In this document: one piece after another, positions 8,159-19,451 of the stretch
Layout of the letters: each line of letters starts with the position of its first letter
How positions within the stretch are numbered: the first letter of the stretch is position 1
From: CBDCVO01 sp965223085
GTDB lineage: Bacteria; Pseudomonadota; Gammaproteobacteria; Ga0077536
Assembly (NCBI GenBank): GCA_965223085.1
Contig: OZ244981.1
Coordinates: 868,001 to 932,000, forward strand
Reading direction: 5' to 3'
Length of the DNA: 64,000 nt
The notes under the pieces: generated by a model
What the model was told of the DNA's origin: nothing
Seen by the model: the letters and a program-made list of their open reading frames with translations, nothing else
Database searches by the model: none
Made by a program: the position numbers and the translations under genes

Positions 8159-10016
8159 CGCTCGGCGGTGGCTCGACTCCAAAATAATGATCAAACAGCG
8201 TGCGCGCAATGGGCGCCGCGGAGCGCGAACCGCTTTCTCCATTTTCGACTAGGATCGCCACCGCCAACTCCGGGTTATCCACCGGAGCGAAGGCGATAAA
8301 CAACGCGTGGTCGCGCAGTTCTTTTCGCAGGTCCTGCTGGTCGATAGACTGGCCCTGAGCAATTCCGAATAGCTGGGCGGTACCCGTTTTACCGGCAAAC
8401 CGATATTTTGCATTAAGCCCAGAACGCCGTGCGGTGCCGCGCTTTCCGTGCACCACTTCCGCCATCCCTGCGATGATCATTTGCCAGTGACGAGGATCTT
8501 TAAACGTAACCCTCTCGCGTTCGTGCAGTGGTGCATCCACAGCAGAATGCGCTACGGTGTCCTCTAATTGGCCCACCACTCGCGGCACAATCACGGCGCC
8601 ACGGTTAGCGATGATGCTTGTCGCCTGGGCCAACTGCAGCGGTGAGGTGAGCATGAATCCTTGCCCAATGCCGTTGATAATCGTCTCGCCCGGATACCAT
8701 GGCAAATTTTTCACGCGCTTTTTCCACGCCCGCGACGGTAGCAAACCGCTGCGTTCGCTCGGCAGATCGATACCAGTTGGACGGCCAAGTCCAAAGCGAC
8801 TCAAAAATTCGTGAATCCGGTCGATGCCGAGTTGTCGGGCAAGATCGTAGTAATAGACATCGCAGGACTCGGCAATAGATCGGAGCAGGTCCACGTGCCC
8901 ATGACCCACTTTTTTCCAATCTCGGTAGCGGTGGCGATTCCCTTTTAGAGAATACCACCCACGACAGAAAATCGTATCGCCCGAACCGCGCACAGCGTAC
9001 TCGAGCCCTGCTGCGGCCATCATCGGCTTAATCGTTGACCCCGGCGGGTACTGTCCTTGTAAGGCCCGATTGAACAACGGGCGGTCCGGTGAATCGCGTA
9101 GTTGACGATACAATGCGCGGCTGATCCCGTTGACAAAATTATTCGGATCAAAAGCGGGCTTACTCACCAGGGCAACGACGTTGCCGGTATTCGGTTCTAA
9201 GGCCACGATGGCGCCGCGGTTATCACCGAGTGCCGTGACAGCGATTCGCTGTAAAGATAAGTCTAAGGTTAGAAAAACATCTTTGCCGGGAATCGGTGCG
9301 GTTCTTTCCACGACCCTCAGTACCCGGCCTTGGGCGTTGACTTCGACGCGCTGATAGCCGGTCCTCCCGTGCAAGATATTCTCCCACGTTTTCTCTACGC
9401 CTTCTTTTCCGATATGCGACGTTGCGGCGTAGTTACCGAGATCAATCGTCTGTAGCTCCTGTTCACTAATTCGCCCAACGTAACCGACGACGTGGGCGGT
9501 AAGATCGGCATAAGGATAAAACCGCGACAGCTTCGCGGCGATGTTAAAGCCTGCGAAATGGTGTTGATTTGCAGCGAACACAGCGACTTCTTCTTCGGTT
9601 AAATCCACCCTCAACGGCACCGCATCGAAACGACGTTTCGTTGTCATCGCCGTTTGAAATCGCTCCACTTCTTCATCACTAAGCGCGATGAGCTTGCGTA
9701 GTATCGCGATCGAAGTGTTAATGTCTTTGACTTTCTCTGGAGTTACCTCAAGGGTAAAACTCGGATTGTTATCCGCCAAGAGCAAACCTTCGCGACTGTA
9801 TATCAAGCCCCGGGCCGGAGGCAGCGGTTGTATTTTTAGCCGATTATCATGAGAAAGCGTCGTGAAATGCTCATAGTCGATGATCTGCAAAGATGCCAGG
9901 CGAGCGAGCAACAGTGAGACGAATAACAAGCTGAGGGCCGTAGCCAAGCGTAATCGTGCGCTAAATTCGCGGATTTCCTTGCCGGATTCTTTTAGCGGGA
10001 ATACAGGCGTTATCAT
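8139..10016 (-). CDS. mrdA: Penicillin-binding protein 2 (elongation transpeptidase)
   Basis: A 625-residue class B PBP, normal length for PBP2. It has a short cytoplasmic tail, one TM segment (about residues 22-43), a pedestal domain and a transpeptidase domain. Active-site motifs are S327-T-I-K330 in PPGSTIKPM, S384-C-D (the PBP2-type S-x-D variant) and K543-T-G-T. It cross-links glycan made by RodA in the elongasome. The gene overlaps rodA by 20 bp and follows mreD after 55 bp, consistent with a single mreBCD-mrdA-rodA transcription unit. Confidence 0.96.
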   Translation of the reverse strand: MITPVFPLKESGKEIREFSARLRLATALSLLFVSLLLARLASLQIIDYEHFTTLSHDNRLKIQPLPPARGLIYSREGLLLADNNPSFTLEVTPEKVKDINTSIAILRKLIALSDEEVERFQTAMTTKRRFDAVPLRVDLTEEEVAVFAANQHHFAGFNIAAKLSRFYPYADLTAHVVGYVGRISEQELQTIDLGNYAATSHIGKEGVEKTWENILHGRTGYQRVEVNAQGRVLRVVERTAPIPGKDVFLTLDLSLQRIAVTALGDNRGAIVALEPNTGNVVALVSKPAFDPNNFVNGISRALYRQLRDSPDRPLFNRALQGQYPPGSTIKPMMAAAGLEYAVRGSGDTIFCRGWYSLKGNRHRYRDWKKVGHGHVDLLRSIAESCDVYYYDLARQLGIDRIHEFLSRFGLGRPTGIDLPSERSGLLPSRAWKKRVKNLPWYPGETIINGIGQGFMLTSPLQLAQATSIIANRGAVIVPRVVGQLEDTVAHSAVDAPLHERERVTFKDPRHWQMIIAGMAEVVHGKRGTARRSGLNAKYRFAGKTGTAQLFGIAQGQSIDQQDLRKELRDHALFIAFAPVDNPELAVAILVENGESGSRSAAPIARTLFDHYFGVEPPPSDDDPRS

Positions 10017-10071
10017 AGGTTACATTTTTTCGACATGCGATTTGATCGTGCGTGCCTTACTCGTGCGAGAT

Positions 10072-10551
10072 TTAAAACGAGAATCGACGCCGAAAGTCGC
10101 GCATGATCACAAAAATCCAGGGCCACAAGAGGCCACTGGTGACCGCCGCCAAGAGATACCCGGTAGAATACGATTTAGTTCCGACTAAATTGTAGATCCC
10201 GAGCATAATGCCGAGGTAGATAAAAACGAGGGAGCCGACAAAAAGTGCTTGATGAAATAACGAGAATACCCGCAGGCGCTGATGATAGGTGACTGCAACA
10301 AACGCAACGACCGCCAAACCGAGCGCATGCTGTCCAAGCACCGCGCCATGCAACACATCTAACGTTAAACCCAAAATCCATGCGGTGAATATGCCGATCC
10401 GTTCGGGCACGGCGACGCACCAATAGATAAGTACTAAACAAACCCAAGCTGGGCGCCAAACGACGGCCCACTCAGGCAAGGGTATCGCCGTGGCTATCAT
10501 TGCTAACACCACGCTGATGATGATCGCTACGTACCCGCTCGCGCGATTCAT
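10072..10551 (-). CDS. mreD: Rod shape-determining protein MreD
   Basis: A 159-residue hydrophobic protein with about five membrane segments and the family pattern ILGLTLDVLHGAVLGQHALGL around residues 61-80. It is a structural partner of MreC and RodA-PBP2 in the inner membrane. It lies 8 bp downstream of mreC and upstream of mrdA, as usual. Confidence 0.93.
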   Translation of the reverse strand: MNRASGYVAIIISVVLAMIATAIPLPEWAVVWRPAWVCLVLIYWCVAVPERIGIFTAWILGLTLDVLHGAVLGQHALGLAVVAFVAVTYHQRLRVFSLFHQALFVGSLVFIYLGIMLGIYNLVGTKSYSTGYLLAAVTSGLLWPWIFVIMRDFRRRFSF

Positions 10552-10559
10552 CGCTACAA

Positions 10560-11423
10560 CTACGAAGCCTCGGCCAGGCCGTCCGCCGTACGCACATTGA
10601 GTTGTTTATTCGGCCACACCAACAGAACTTCGCGCGAGCGACCGACGTGTGCGCTCGGTTTGACAACGATGCGCGCAAAAGAGTTGCTCGGATCGAAATC
10701 CACCGTGACGACTTCTCCCACGGGATAACCAGCCGGGAATTTGTGCCCTAAGCCTGAGCAAATAACAAGGTCTCCAGGAACGATGTCTGCGTTGATCGCG
10801 ACATGACTGAGGATGAGTTCGTCGGGTTGCGCACTACCGACTGCGATAGCGCGAACACCGTTGCGATTGATCTGCACCGGTAACGCATGGCGTTGATCGG
10901 TGATCAATAGCGCGACTGCGGAAAATGGAGACACTTGAATAATCTGACCTAAAATTCCACCCGCATCGGCGACGGGCTGGCCCACATAGACGCCGTGACG
11001 ACTGCCACGATTTATCAATAGCTGATGTGAAGAAGCGTTGGTCTCCGTCGCCAAGGTATCTGCGATAACCACATCGTCACCGAACCCGACACTGGATCCC
11101 AACAACTCCCGCAAACGTTCGTTCTCGCGTTGAATAGCCGCGAAACGCAACGTTCGCGCTCGCAGCGCCAAATTTGCAGCACGCAGATGTTCATTTTCGT
11201 CTACCAATTGTGAACGCGACACCAGTGCATTACCGGCGCGACGCAGCCCATCCATCGGCACGGCGATCAGCATCTGAATGGGATAGATAGCAACTGCCAG
11301 GGCCGATCTCACAGCGTGCAAATGTTGATGCCGATGATCGATGGACAACAAGATAAACGACAGAATCACGCAAGTAACTAGGCGTGAGGCAGGGGCAGAC
11401 CTTTCTAAAAACAGGGGCTTAAT
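10560..11423 (-). CDS. mreC: Rod shape-determining protein MreC, apparent AUU start
   Basis: MreC has an N-terminal TM helix, a coiled coil (about residues 60-110, LVDENEHLRAANLALRARTL) and the double beta-barrel domain (GILGQIIQVSPFSAVALLITD). It coordinates the elongasome in the periplasm. The first conventional start in frame is GTG at 11369, but that would cut the TM helix in half. The frame continues upstream as KPLFLERSAPASRLVTCVIL, which matches the conserved MreC N-terminus (E. coli MreC begins MKPIFSRGPS). The only codon correctly placed before it is ATT at 11421-11423, with AAAGGA 7 bases upstream. I therefore annotate an AUU start, giving 287 residues. A sequencing error is the main alternative. 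Confidence 0.85.
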   Translation of the reverse strand: MKPLFLERSAPASRLVTCVILSFILLSIDHRHQHLHAVRSALAVAIYPIQMLIAVPMDGLRRAGNALVSRSQLVDENEHLRAANLALRARTLRFAAIQRENERLRELLGSSVGFGDDVVIADTLATETNASSHQLLINRGSRHGVYVGQPVADAGGILGQIIQVSPFSAVALLITDQRHALPVQINRNGVRAIAVGSAQPDELILSHVAINADIVPGDLVICSGLGHKFPAGYPVGEVVTVDFDPSNSFARIVVKPSAHVGRSREVLLVWPNKQLNVRTADGLAEAS

Positions 11424-11436
11424 CGCTGCGTCCTTT
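11421..11436 (-). promoter_or_regulatory. mreC: Shine-Dalgarno plus AUU initiation codon of mreC
   Basis: Read on the minus strand, AAAGGA (11431-11436), a 7-base spacer, then ATT AAG CCC. No ATG, GTG or TTG lies in frame between the mreB stop (TAG, 11460-11462) and GTG at 11369. AUU starts are known from infC and pcnB in E. coli, where they limit translation and are sensitive to IF3. Confidence 0.6.
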
Positions 11437-11459
11437 TTCGGTGAGCAAGCGGTTCTTGT

Positions 11460-12605
<1,146 letters not shown>

Positions 12606-12772
12606 TTACACTTGTGTCCGAATTTGCGGGTTCGACATGCACGGTTTTTGTTAGAAAACGATCGTGGCCGCAATCCCGGATGCGTCGTAATGTAGCAGTG
12701 GCATGGCCGTTCGGCAAGTTAATCGACCATGGCATTTTCCTTTCTAATTCAATAGCTAATGCAAAAGCGCCG

Positions 12773-13060
12773 ATGACAATTAGCCGCGCCGTAATCACCC
12801 AAGTCGCGCATTTAGCCCGACTTAAGCTCAACCCACTCGAGCTCCCGAACTACGAGTCCGAACTCAGCGCTATCCTCGATCTCGTCGCCCAGATGAATAG
12901 CGTCGACACCACCGATGTAGAACCGCTCGCGCACCCGCTCGAAATAGCCGCACGCTTACGTCCCGATGAAGTCGACAATCACGAACAGCGCGACGAGCTT
13001 CAACGGGGCGCGCCAGCGATTGCCGACGGTTATTACTTGGTGCCCCGAGTCATCGAGTGA
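12773..13060 (+). CDS. gatC: Asp/Glu-tRNA amidotransferase subunit C
   Basis: A 95-residue GatC, the small subunit that bridges GatA and GatB in the enzyme converting mischarged Glu-tRNA(Gln) or Asp-tRNA(Asn) to the cognate amides. The family pattern [14 protein letters not shown] near residue 11 and [14 protein letters not shown] near 50-65 are visible. The start ATG at 12773 gives [10 protein letters not shown]; longer in-frame openings run back into the mreB promoter region. It is the first gene of gatCAB. Its presence implies that at least one of GlnRS or AsnRS is non-discriminating or missing. Confidence 0.93.
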   Translation: MTISRAVITQVAHLARLKLNPLELPNYESELSAILDLVAQMNSVDTTDVEPLAHPLEIAARLRPDEVDNHEQRDELQRGAPAIADGYYLVPRVIE

Positions 13061-13064
13061 GGCC

Positions 13065-14540
13065 ATGCCGGGCGATTTTCCCGATACGGTAGCCGATATA
13101 GCCGCCGGCTTGGCCGCCGGCGCTTTTTCGAGCGCGGAGATTACCCACAGCTATCTCGATCGCATCGACGCTCACGATGGGAGCATTAACGCATTTATCA
13201 CGATGTGCCCCGAACACGCACTGAATGCGGCTCACGCCATCGACACTGCCCGCGCGAAAGGCGAACAACTACCACTGTTAGCTGGTGTTCCGTTCGCTCA
13301 CAAAGACATATTCTGCACGCGGGGGGTACGCACAAGTTGCGGCTCGCGTATGTTGGAGAATTTTGTCGCCCCGTATGATGCCACCGTCGTTCGGCAGATG
13401 CGTGAAGCCGGCATGATCATGCTAGGAAAAACAAACATGGATGAATTTGCCATGGGATCGTCCAACGAGACGAGTTACTACGGAGCGACGCGCAATCCGT
13501 GGGATGTCGAACGCGTGCCCGGCGGGTCGTCGGGTGGCTCGGCTGCCGCGGTCGCGGCGGGTTTTGTCCCCGCCGCAACGGCTACCGATACGGGCGGGTC
13601 GATTCGACTGCCGGCGGCGTACTGTGGGATCAGTGGTATAAAGCCGACCTATGGACGCGTTTCGCGCTATGGCATGGTCGCGTTTGCCTCGAGTCTCGAT
13701 CAGGGTGGGCCGATGGCGACAACGGCGGCAGATCTCGCCCTGCTCATGAACGTGATGCATGGTTTTGACCCGTTTGATTCGACTTCTATCGAACGTCAGG
13801 CAGAAGACTTCACCGCGACGCTAGCGGCGCCGCTCCAGGGTTTGCGGGCGGGTATTCCGCGGGAGTTTTTCACCAGCGATCTCCGTCCCGAAGTGGCCGC
13901 GGCGTTGCAAAGCGCACAAACAATTCTCGCACAAGCCGGTGTAAGCTGCGTCGATGTCGAGTTACCGTCGCTGAAACTCGCGATACCAGCATATTACATT
14001 ATCTGCTCAGCGGAATGCTCGTCGAACCTATCGCGGTACGATGGCGTGCGTTACGGGTATCGCTGTGAAGATCCGCTTGATTTAATGGATCTGTATTGCC
14101 GATCCCGCGCCGAGGGTTTTGGTGCAGAAGTGAAACGCCGTATTTTGATCGGTACTTTTGCACTGTCCTCCGGCTACTACGATGCTTACTATCGTAAAGC
14201 CCAGCAACTCCGGCGTTTGATTCATGATGACTTTCAACGCGTCTTCGCCGAAGTCGACGTCATTCTAGGCCCAACGGCGCCAGATATCGCGTTTCGCGTC
14301 GGCGAAAAAAGTGCTGACCCGGTCGCGATGTATCTCGTCGATATCTACACCACGGCCGCAAATTTGGCGGGCCTGCCAGCCTTATCGATCCCGAGCGGCA
14401 TCGTGGAGGAGATGCCAGTGGGCTTACAAATCATCGGCGATCATTTTGGCGAGCAACGACTATTGCAAACGGCGCACCACTATCAACAGGCGACGGATTG
14501 GCACCGCCGCCGACCCACGCAGTTTCGGGAAACGGTATGA
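13065..14540 (+). CDS. gatA: Asp/Glu-tRNA amidotransferase subunit A
   Basis: A 491-residue amidase-signature enzyme that releases ammonia from glutamine for GatB. The Ser-cisSer-Lys triad is visible: K80 in PFAHKD, S155 in [10 protein letters not shown] and S179 in [14 protein letters not shown] at 13065 lies 4 bp after the gatC stop. The 3' end overlaps gatB by an ATGA quartet, implying coupled translation. Confidence 0.97.
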   Translation: MPGDFPDTVADIAAGLAAGAFSSAEITHSYLDRIDAHDGSINAFITMCPEHALNAAHAIDTARAKGEQLPLLAGVPFAHKDIFCTRGVRTSCGSRMLENFVAPYDATVVRQMREAGMIMLGKTNMDEFAMGSSNETSYYGATRNPWDVERVPGGSSGGSAAAVAAGFVPAATATDTGGSIRLPAAYCGISGIKPTYGRVSRYGMVAFASSLDQGGPMATTAADLALLMNVMHGFDPFDSTSIERQAEDFTATLAAPLQGLRAGIPREFFTSDLRPEVAAALQSAQTILAQAGVSCVDVELPSLKLAIPAYYIICSAECSSNLSRYDGVRYGYRCEDPLDLMDLYCRSRAEGFGAEVKRRILIGTFALSSGYYDAYYRKAQQLRRLIHDDFQRVFAEVDVILGPTAPDIAFRVGEKSADPVAMYLVDIYTTAANLAGLPALSIPSGIVEEMPVGLQIIGDHFGEQRLLQTAHHYQQATDWHRRRPTQFRETV

Positions 14541-15979
14541 AGCAAGCGTGGGAGCCAGTAATCGGACTCGAAATTCATGCGCAACTTATGTGTCGCAGCA
14601 AGATTTTCTCCGGCGCTGCGACGGCGTACGGTGCGGCCCCAAACACGCAAGCCTGCGCCGTCGATCTCGGCTTACCCGGGGTATTACCGGTGATTAACGC
14701 CAGCGCCATCGACATGGCAGCGCGTTTCGGCCTGGCGATCGGCGCAAAAGTCGCGCCTCGCTCGACGTTTGCGCGCAAGAACTATTTCTACCCGGACCTA
14801 CCAAAAGGCTATCAAATCAGCCAATTTGACGAACCGATCGTGAGTCACGGAACGCTAGCGTTTTGCACCGATGGTGGGACAACGAAACATGTCCGTATCT
14901 CGCGCGCGCACCTCGAAGAAGATGCTGGCAAATCGATTCACGATGCATTTCCTGGACTGACGGCGCTCGATCTCAATCGCGCCGGCACGCCCTTGCTCGA
15001 AATTGTTTCGGAACCGGACCTACGCTCCGCTGTGGACGCCGTCGCGTACATGCGCGAGTTGCACACACTGGTTCAGTATTTGGATATATGCGACGGTAAC
15101 ATGCAAGAAGGATCGTTTCGGTGCGATGCGAATGTATCGGTGCGCCCACAAGGTGACGACGAGCTTGGCACTCGTACGGAAACAAAAAACTTAAATTCTT
15201 TTCGCTATGTCCAGCGTGCGATCGAAATCGAAATTGAACGACAGATCGAGATCCTCGAGGGCGGCGGGGAAGTCGAACAAGAAACGCGCTTGTACGATGC
15301 CGAACGCGATGAAACGCGGAACATGCGCAGCAAGGAAGACGCACACGATTACCGCTATTTTCCCGATCCCGATCTCTTACCGGTCGCCATCGACGCTAAG
15401 ACCCTGGAGCAGATTTCGCGTTCATTGCCTGAACTCCCAGCACAAAAGCGGGAACGCTACGCTCGGGAATGGAAACTCGGTGAGCAAGATATTCGGCAGC
15501 TCACGGCATCACCCGATGTCGCCGCATTTTTCGAGCAAGCCGTTGAGAAAGCAAAGCAAAATGTAAAACTCGTTGCGAATTGGGTTACTGGCGATTTTTT
15601 CGCGGCATTAAACCGCGCCGATATGACCGTGAATGACGCGCCGATAAAGCCTCACGCCTTGGCGGATTTGATCAATCGCATCGAAGACAAAACGATTTCG
15701 AACTCTATCGGCAAACAGGTTTTCGAAGCGATGTGGGACGGCGCAGGGTGTGTGGACGACATCATAGACGCGCGCGGTCTACGCCAAGTCACCGATACTG
15801 CCATTATCGAGCCTTTGGTCGATGAGGTAATTGCTGCCAGCGACGAACAAGTCGCCCAATATCGCGCTGGGAAAACAAAAGTTTTTGCTTATTTCGTCGG
15901 TCAGGTGATGAAACGATCACGGGGCAAAGCGGATCCGGCGCAAGTCAACGCGTTGCTGAAAAGCAAACTCGACGCCTGA
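14537..15979 (+). CDS. gatB: Asp/Glu-tRNA amidotransferase subunit B
   Basis: A 480-residue GatB that binds the mischarged tRNA and activates and amidates its aminoacyl side chain. N-terminal motif [11 protein letters not shown], the kinase-like cradle ([20 protein letters not shown]) and the C-terminal YqeY-like tail ([15 protein letters not shown]) are all present. The start ATG at 14537 overlaps the gatA stop. The last gene of the operon; a hairpin repeat follows about 80 bp after its stop. Confidence 0.97.
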   Translation: MKQAWEPVIGLEIHAQLMCRSKIFSGAATAYGAAPNTQACAVDLGLPGVLPVINASAIDMAARFGLAIGAKVAPRSTFARKNYFYPDLPKGYQISQFDEPIVSHGTLAFCTDGGTTKHVRISRAHLEEDAGKSIHDAFPGLTALDLNRAGTPLLEIVSEPDLRSAVDAVAYMRELHTLVQYLDICDGNMQEGSFRCDANVSVRPQGDDELGTRTETKNLNSFRYVQRAIEIEIERQIEILEGGGEVEQETRLYDAERDETRNMRSKEDAHDYRYFPDPDLLPVAIDAKTLEQISRSLPELPAQKRERYAREWKLGEQDIRQLTASPDVAAFFEQAVEKAKQNVKLVANWVTGDFFAALNRADMTVNDAPIKPHALADLINRIEDKTISNSIGKQVFEAMWDGAGCVDDIIDARGLRQVTDTAIIEPLVDEVIAASDEQVAQYRAGKTKVFAYFVGQVMKRSRGKADPAQVNALLKSKLDA

Positions 15980-16057
15980 GCAAGTACTGCATCGAGCAAT
16001 AGCCATGACGCTTAGCGTGAACTCGGTCTTCGTTGACAGCGCCCAGGCCTGCGCTGG

Positions 16058-16081
16058 CCCGGATATCGTGCGAGACGCACG
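16058..16081. repeat. REP-like hairpin with CCCGGATATCG core, copy 3
   Basis: CCCGGATATCG at 16058-16068 is followed by a perfect hairpin CGTGCG-AGA-CGCACG at 16067-16081, just downstream of gatCAB. There is no T-run. Same core as at 1118 and 3728. Confidence 0.45.
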
Positions 16082-16603
16082 TTGTGTGCTTTTGCCGACG
16101 TAATGAAAATGGACGCACACGCCGTTGTCCTTGCCGAATCGCATGCAACGAAACAGCCACGACTTCGTGACGGTGCCGCCGTATCGAGTAGCATTTCGCG
16201 CCATACCTTCACGGCACCAGGCGGGGTCGTAACCGACTCATGGGCGTTTGGTGAAGCCTTTGGGCAGACAAGCCTGGACACCGGCACGCTGAAGTCATAC
16301 TCGAGGGCGTGGGCCGATGCAACTTTCATCGATCCCAATGAGCGTAACGACGACGCTAATGTGACCGCATGGAACGCAGTTTCCATTGGTGACCGTTTGA
16401 CGACGACCACTGCCAGTGGCGCGCCATTCATTGGGAGCAACGGAGCGACAGGCAGTTTCAACATGACCGTATCGGGCCTTACGGGGAAAGAACACGTTTT
16501 AAAGGCTGGCACGACTTCGCGTCGTGTTCACTTGCGTTTGACGACGGTTGGCGGTAAGAACGCCTATTTCGACTGGCATTACGGTATTGGCGAGATAACG
16601 TAA
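16082..16603 (+). CDS. Orphan ORF, unrecognised, possibly a secreted-protein remnant
   Basis: A 173-residue open frame that I do not recognise. From about residue 45 it is rich in Ser, Thr, Gly and Ala with alternating polar strands (WAFGEAFGQTSLDTGTLKSY, ASGAPFIGSNGATGSFNMTV), as in beta-sandwich domains of extracellular proteins. There is no signal peptide, the start is unclear and the first ~40 residues look like noncoding translation. It may be the 3' half of a degraded secreted protein. No neighbour hints at function. Confidence 0.35.
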   Translation: MCAFADVMKMDAHAVVLAESHATKQPRLRDGAAVSSSISRHTFTAPGGVVTDSWAFGEAFGQTSLDTGTLKSYSRAWADATFIDPNERNDDANVTAWNAVSIGDRLTTTTASGAPFIGSNGATGSFNMTVSGLTGKEHVLKAGTTSRRVHLRLTTVGGKNAYFDWHYGIGEIT

Positions 16604-17368
16604 ATTATTTTTCGCACATTGATGATGAAGGGGGTGGCCCCAGTCTGTTAAAACTGTAATTGACAAAGAACAGTACAGACAAAAGGACCATATATGGACG
16701 CCCACCTGATCTCAAGCCGCAAGTGTGTGTCACTGGCGTCGTTGCAGCGATAAATTTCGTTGTTGTCGTTGAACGACGGCTGAAGCGGCTCTCGCATACG
16801 CACAGAAAAAAAGTGGTGCTAGCCCCTATATCCGGTCTCTCAAAGGCGATGGTTGACTCGCCAGGACCCCGATGACATCCGCACCTAAACCCCTATCACC
16901 CACGCGGTCTCATAGACCGGGTCCTAATCGGGCTTGACCCAGGCAGGAAAGCCGTTTGTTTCATCGATGTTCGCCGACCTCGGTGAGAAGTTAAACTTGC
17001 TGGCAGCTAAACGGTGTTTGCCGCTGCAATACGAGCCAACACAATCGTGCGAGTTTATGCGCCAAGGTAACGACGGCGATGGAACGACCGCGTCGGTTGA
17101 TAAGTGCCTTGACCCATCGACTCAATCGGTCGTTGCGTCGTTTCGTCCAGCGCATCGCGCTTGTTCTCGGCGCAGTGTGCCTTGCGCACGGGTGAAGTGA
17201 CGAGGGAGGCGGATGGCGGCGTCCCCAGGGTCTTTACATCGCGAAATGGGTATCTCAACTGCAATCTAAGGTGCTAAGTCGCTGCGATTCACCACATTTT
17301 TTACCTCAATTCAGTCGCTTAGATTGGTCCGACCCTGAACACTCCGACTGGCAAAGATGCGCTGTACA
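16604..17368. other. Gene-poor stretch
   Basis: About 760 bp with only short unrecognised openings on both strands (for example 16660-16875 and 16934-17200). Amino-acid composition and codon use look random. I see no RNA gene or repeat here. It is probably decayed sequence. Confidence 0.5.
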
Positions 17369-17806
17369 CTACCGGAGCGTATTCTCACACGTACCGCGCG
17401 GGAGCTGCGTAGCTAAATAAATTAAGTAGGCACCGAGCACAAAATCGATCACTGCGCAGAATAACGGGTACCAAGACCAAACACCGGGATTGACGAAAAA
17501 TGAATCGTGGTAGAAATCGTAGCCGGCGTGGGCGATCCAAAACGCAGCGAGTAGGTAACACGAGAGCCGAAATCGCCATAGCATCATGACCCCGCCCGCT
17601 ATGAAGTAAGGAATGCCGTACACAAACTCCAAACCCACGTATTTCATCTCGCCGCTCAGTAATCCGAAAAACATGTAGAAAATCGGCAGTGATATAAGGC
17701 TTGCACTATAGAACCAGGATTCCAGATTCTGGCTGCGCGCGAACCAAATAGCCGCCACGATCATCGCGACCGCACCGAAAATAGTGATTAATTCATGCGG
17801 TTGCAT
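17369..17806 (-). CDS. Small membrane protein, four predicted TM segments
   Basis: A 145-residue protein with four clear hydrophobic segments (about residues 8-24, 34-51, 63-90 and 112-134), Trp/Tyr-rich boundaries and a HAGYDFYHDSFF loop. I do not recognise a family beyond a generic small integral membrane protein. Its start lies inside the end of the GST gene on the same strand (14-bp overlap), so the two are probably co-transcribed. It has no catalytic motif that I can see. Confidence 0.7.
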   Translation of the reverse strand: MQPHELITIFGAVAMIVAAIWFARSQNLESWFYSASLISLPIFYMFFGLLSGEMKYVGLEFVYGIPYFIAGGVMMLWRFRLSCYLLAAFWIAHAGYDFYHDSFFVNPGVWSWYPLFCAVIDFVLGAYLIYLATQLPRGTCENTLR

Positions 17807-18716
17807 GTTGGCTCACGGCTTTCGCTAATCCGACGCCGAGTAAGGTTTCAATACCGGATTTCATGCGGAACGCGAAGTTTAATCCGCGGTGTTTGCCCAT
17901 GACCCCGGTGCGAAAAGCGGGGCGCTGATACATTCGCAAATACCACGCTTCAAGTGCGGGATAGTGGTCTTTAAATGGGAAACCGCATTCTTGTAGGCGA
18001 AGTATTTTCATTGCCCAGATCACGTCCGCCATGGTTAACGTCGAACCGGTTAGAAACGCGCGCCCATCGCTAAGGCGGTTTTCTATTTCGCCGAACGCGG
18101 ACATGAGTTGTTGCAAATGATTGTGGTAGATCTGTTCGTCGATCGAATTCTGATCGTAGCCTTCGTAGAATTCGACGAGTTGCTCGCCGTCGCCTTGGAT
18201 TAATAGGGACTTGAGTTTTGCCTCCGCTGTTTTATTGAGTCGACCGAGACGACCGAGTCCCCAACGAAACGTCACGAACCGAATTGACCGATGTAATGAT
18301 TTTCCCCACTCAGTGAGTCGCTCGGCGTCCGCGAGTAAATCCGGATCGTTTTTCGGGACTAAGGGAGCACCGCCAAAAGCGTCATCCAGGTAACTAATGA
18401 TGTCCATCGATTCGATGAATAACTCACCATCGTGGACTAGGGCAGGTACGACTAAGTTCGGGTGGATCTGTGAGTAAGTTTCCGTGAGGTGGTCCTTTTT
18501 CACCAGCGAGACGATCCGGCTGGTCCACGTGCCGTCAGCAGCGTGGTTAGCCCGTTCATCATTTGCATCGAACTTTGCTTCGATACCACGCTGTAATCCT
18601 TTTTCCGCTAGCGCGAAACGCACGCGCTGCGCGCAGGGCGCCCCATCAAAATGAAATAAGTGGAGTCCTGACAATTCTCGTACCAATGGGCTGTTGGGAT
18701 TTTGGATGTGAGCCAT
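17793..18716 (-). CDS. Glutathione S-transferase family protein
   Basis: A 307-residue GST-like protein. The N-terminal thioredoxin fold starts LHLFHFDGAPCAQRVRFAL, with the Cys of the APCAQRVR motif in the position used by omega/beta-type enzymes. The glutathione-binding IESMDIISYLDD motif lies near residue 100. An extra ~40 residues between the two motifs makes the N-terminal domain longer than usual. The C-terminal all-helical domain follows (LTMADVIWAMKILRLQECGF). It probably conjugates or reduces electrophiles. It faces a TetR regulator across 91 bp, a common arrangement for a stress-induced detoxification operon. Confidence 0.88.
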   Translation of the reverse strand: MAHIQNPNSPLVRELSGLHLFHFDGAPCAQRVRFALAEKGLQRGIEAKFDANDERANHAADGTWTSRIVSLVKKDHLTETYSQIHPNLVVPALVHDGELFIESMDIISYLDDAFGGAPLVPKNDPDLLADAERLTEWGKSLHRSIRFVTFRWGLGRLGRLNKTAEAKLKSLLIQGDGEQLVEFYEGYDQNSIDEQIYHNHLQQLMSAFGEIENRLSDGRAFLTGSTLTMADVIWAMKILRLQECGFPFKDHYPALEAWYLRMYQRPAFRTGVMGKHRGLNFAFRMKSGIETLLGVGLAKAVSQHATA

Positions 18717-18807
18717 ACTAATTCTCCCTGGTTTTCGCTAGACTATATTTGTATTGTTTCGTATAAAAATAAGAATATCAAGAAATTTATTCAAATCAGT
18801 ATAAAAT

Positions 18808-19410
18808 ATGGAAAAAAGCCAAAAATCGCGAGGCAGACCAAGGACTTTCGAGGTCCAGCAAACATTGCAGAAAGCCGCGAATGTGTTCTGGCGGCAAGGC
18901 TATGCCGGCTCGTCCTTGGACGATTTAGGTGCTGCAATGGGCTTGACCCGGCCGAGTATCTACAATGCATTCGGCAATAAGGAATCGTTATATCGCCAGG
19001 CATTGGCGGCATTTTGTGGGCAGCTCGACGCCGGATTGGCGCTTTGTTTAAATGCCGAGGGCTCTGTCGAGGAGCGGTTCGTGCGGTTTTTCGAGCAGGC
19101 TTTAGATGTCTACTGCGCCACCGAAGAGCAGCTTGGCTGCCTGATGATCTGCACGGCACCTGCTGAGTGCATTCAAGATCCGGCCGTCCGTGAGGATCTC
19201 AAAGGACTAATCGACCGCGTCGACCGTGTCATTGAGACTCATCTGAAACAAGTCGCTAACCAAGGGCAGCTATCTTATCCAATCGACGCGAAACAACACG
19301 CGAAACTATTTCAAAGCGTCTTGCACACATTGGCGCTGCGCTCGCGAGCGGGCGAATCGAAACGTGTGTTGAGGCGATTCGTTCGTTATGCCGTGAAAAC
19401 CCTCTGCTGA
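18808..19410 (+). CDS. TetR/AcrR family transcriptional regulator
   Basis: A 200-residue regulator. The N-terminal HTH (about residues 18-62: TLQKAANVFWRQGYAGSSLD..LGLTRPSIYNAFGNKESLY) is canonical TetR, with the ligand-binding helical domain after it. It is divergent from the GST and membrane-protein pair. By analogy with other divergent TetR genes it probably represses that pair and itself from the AT-rich 18717-18807 gap and is released by an electrophile-type ligand. That regulatory link is inferred. Confidence 0.9.
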   Translation: MEKSQKSRGRPRTFEVQQTLQKAANVFWRQGYAGSSLDDLGAAMGLTRPSIYNAFGNKESLYRQALAAFCGQLDAGLALCLNAEGSVEERFVRFFEQALDVYCATEEQLGCLMICTAPAECIQDPAVREDLKGLIDRVDRVIETHLKQVANQGQLSYPIDAKQHAKLFQSVLHTLALRSRAGESKRVLRRFVRYAVKTLC

Positions 19411-19451
19411 ATTTTCAGCAGGGGTCAGGTCCTGTGGGATCCCCACAAGTT

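Noticed and set aside
19411..19451. Fifth copy of the 58-bp hairpin
   Set aside because: Only GGGGTCAGGTC is shared; the inverted arm and centre are missing.
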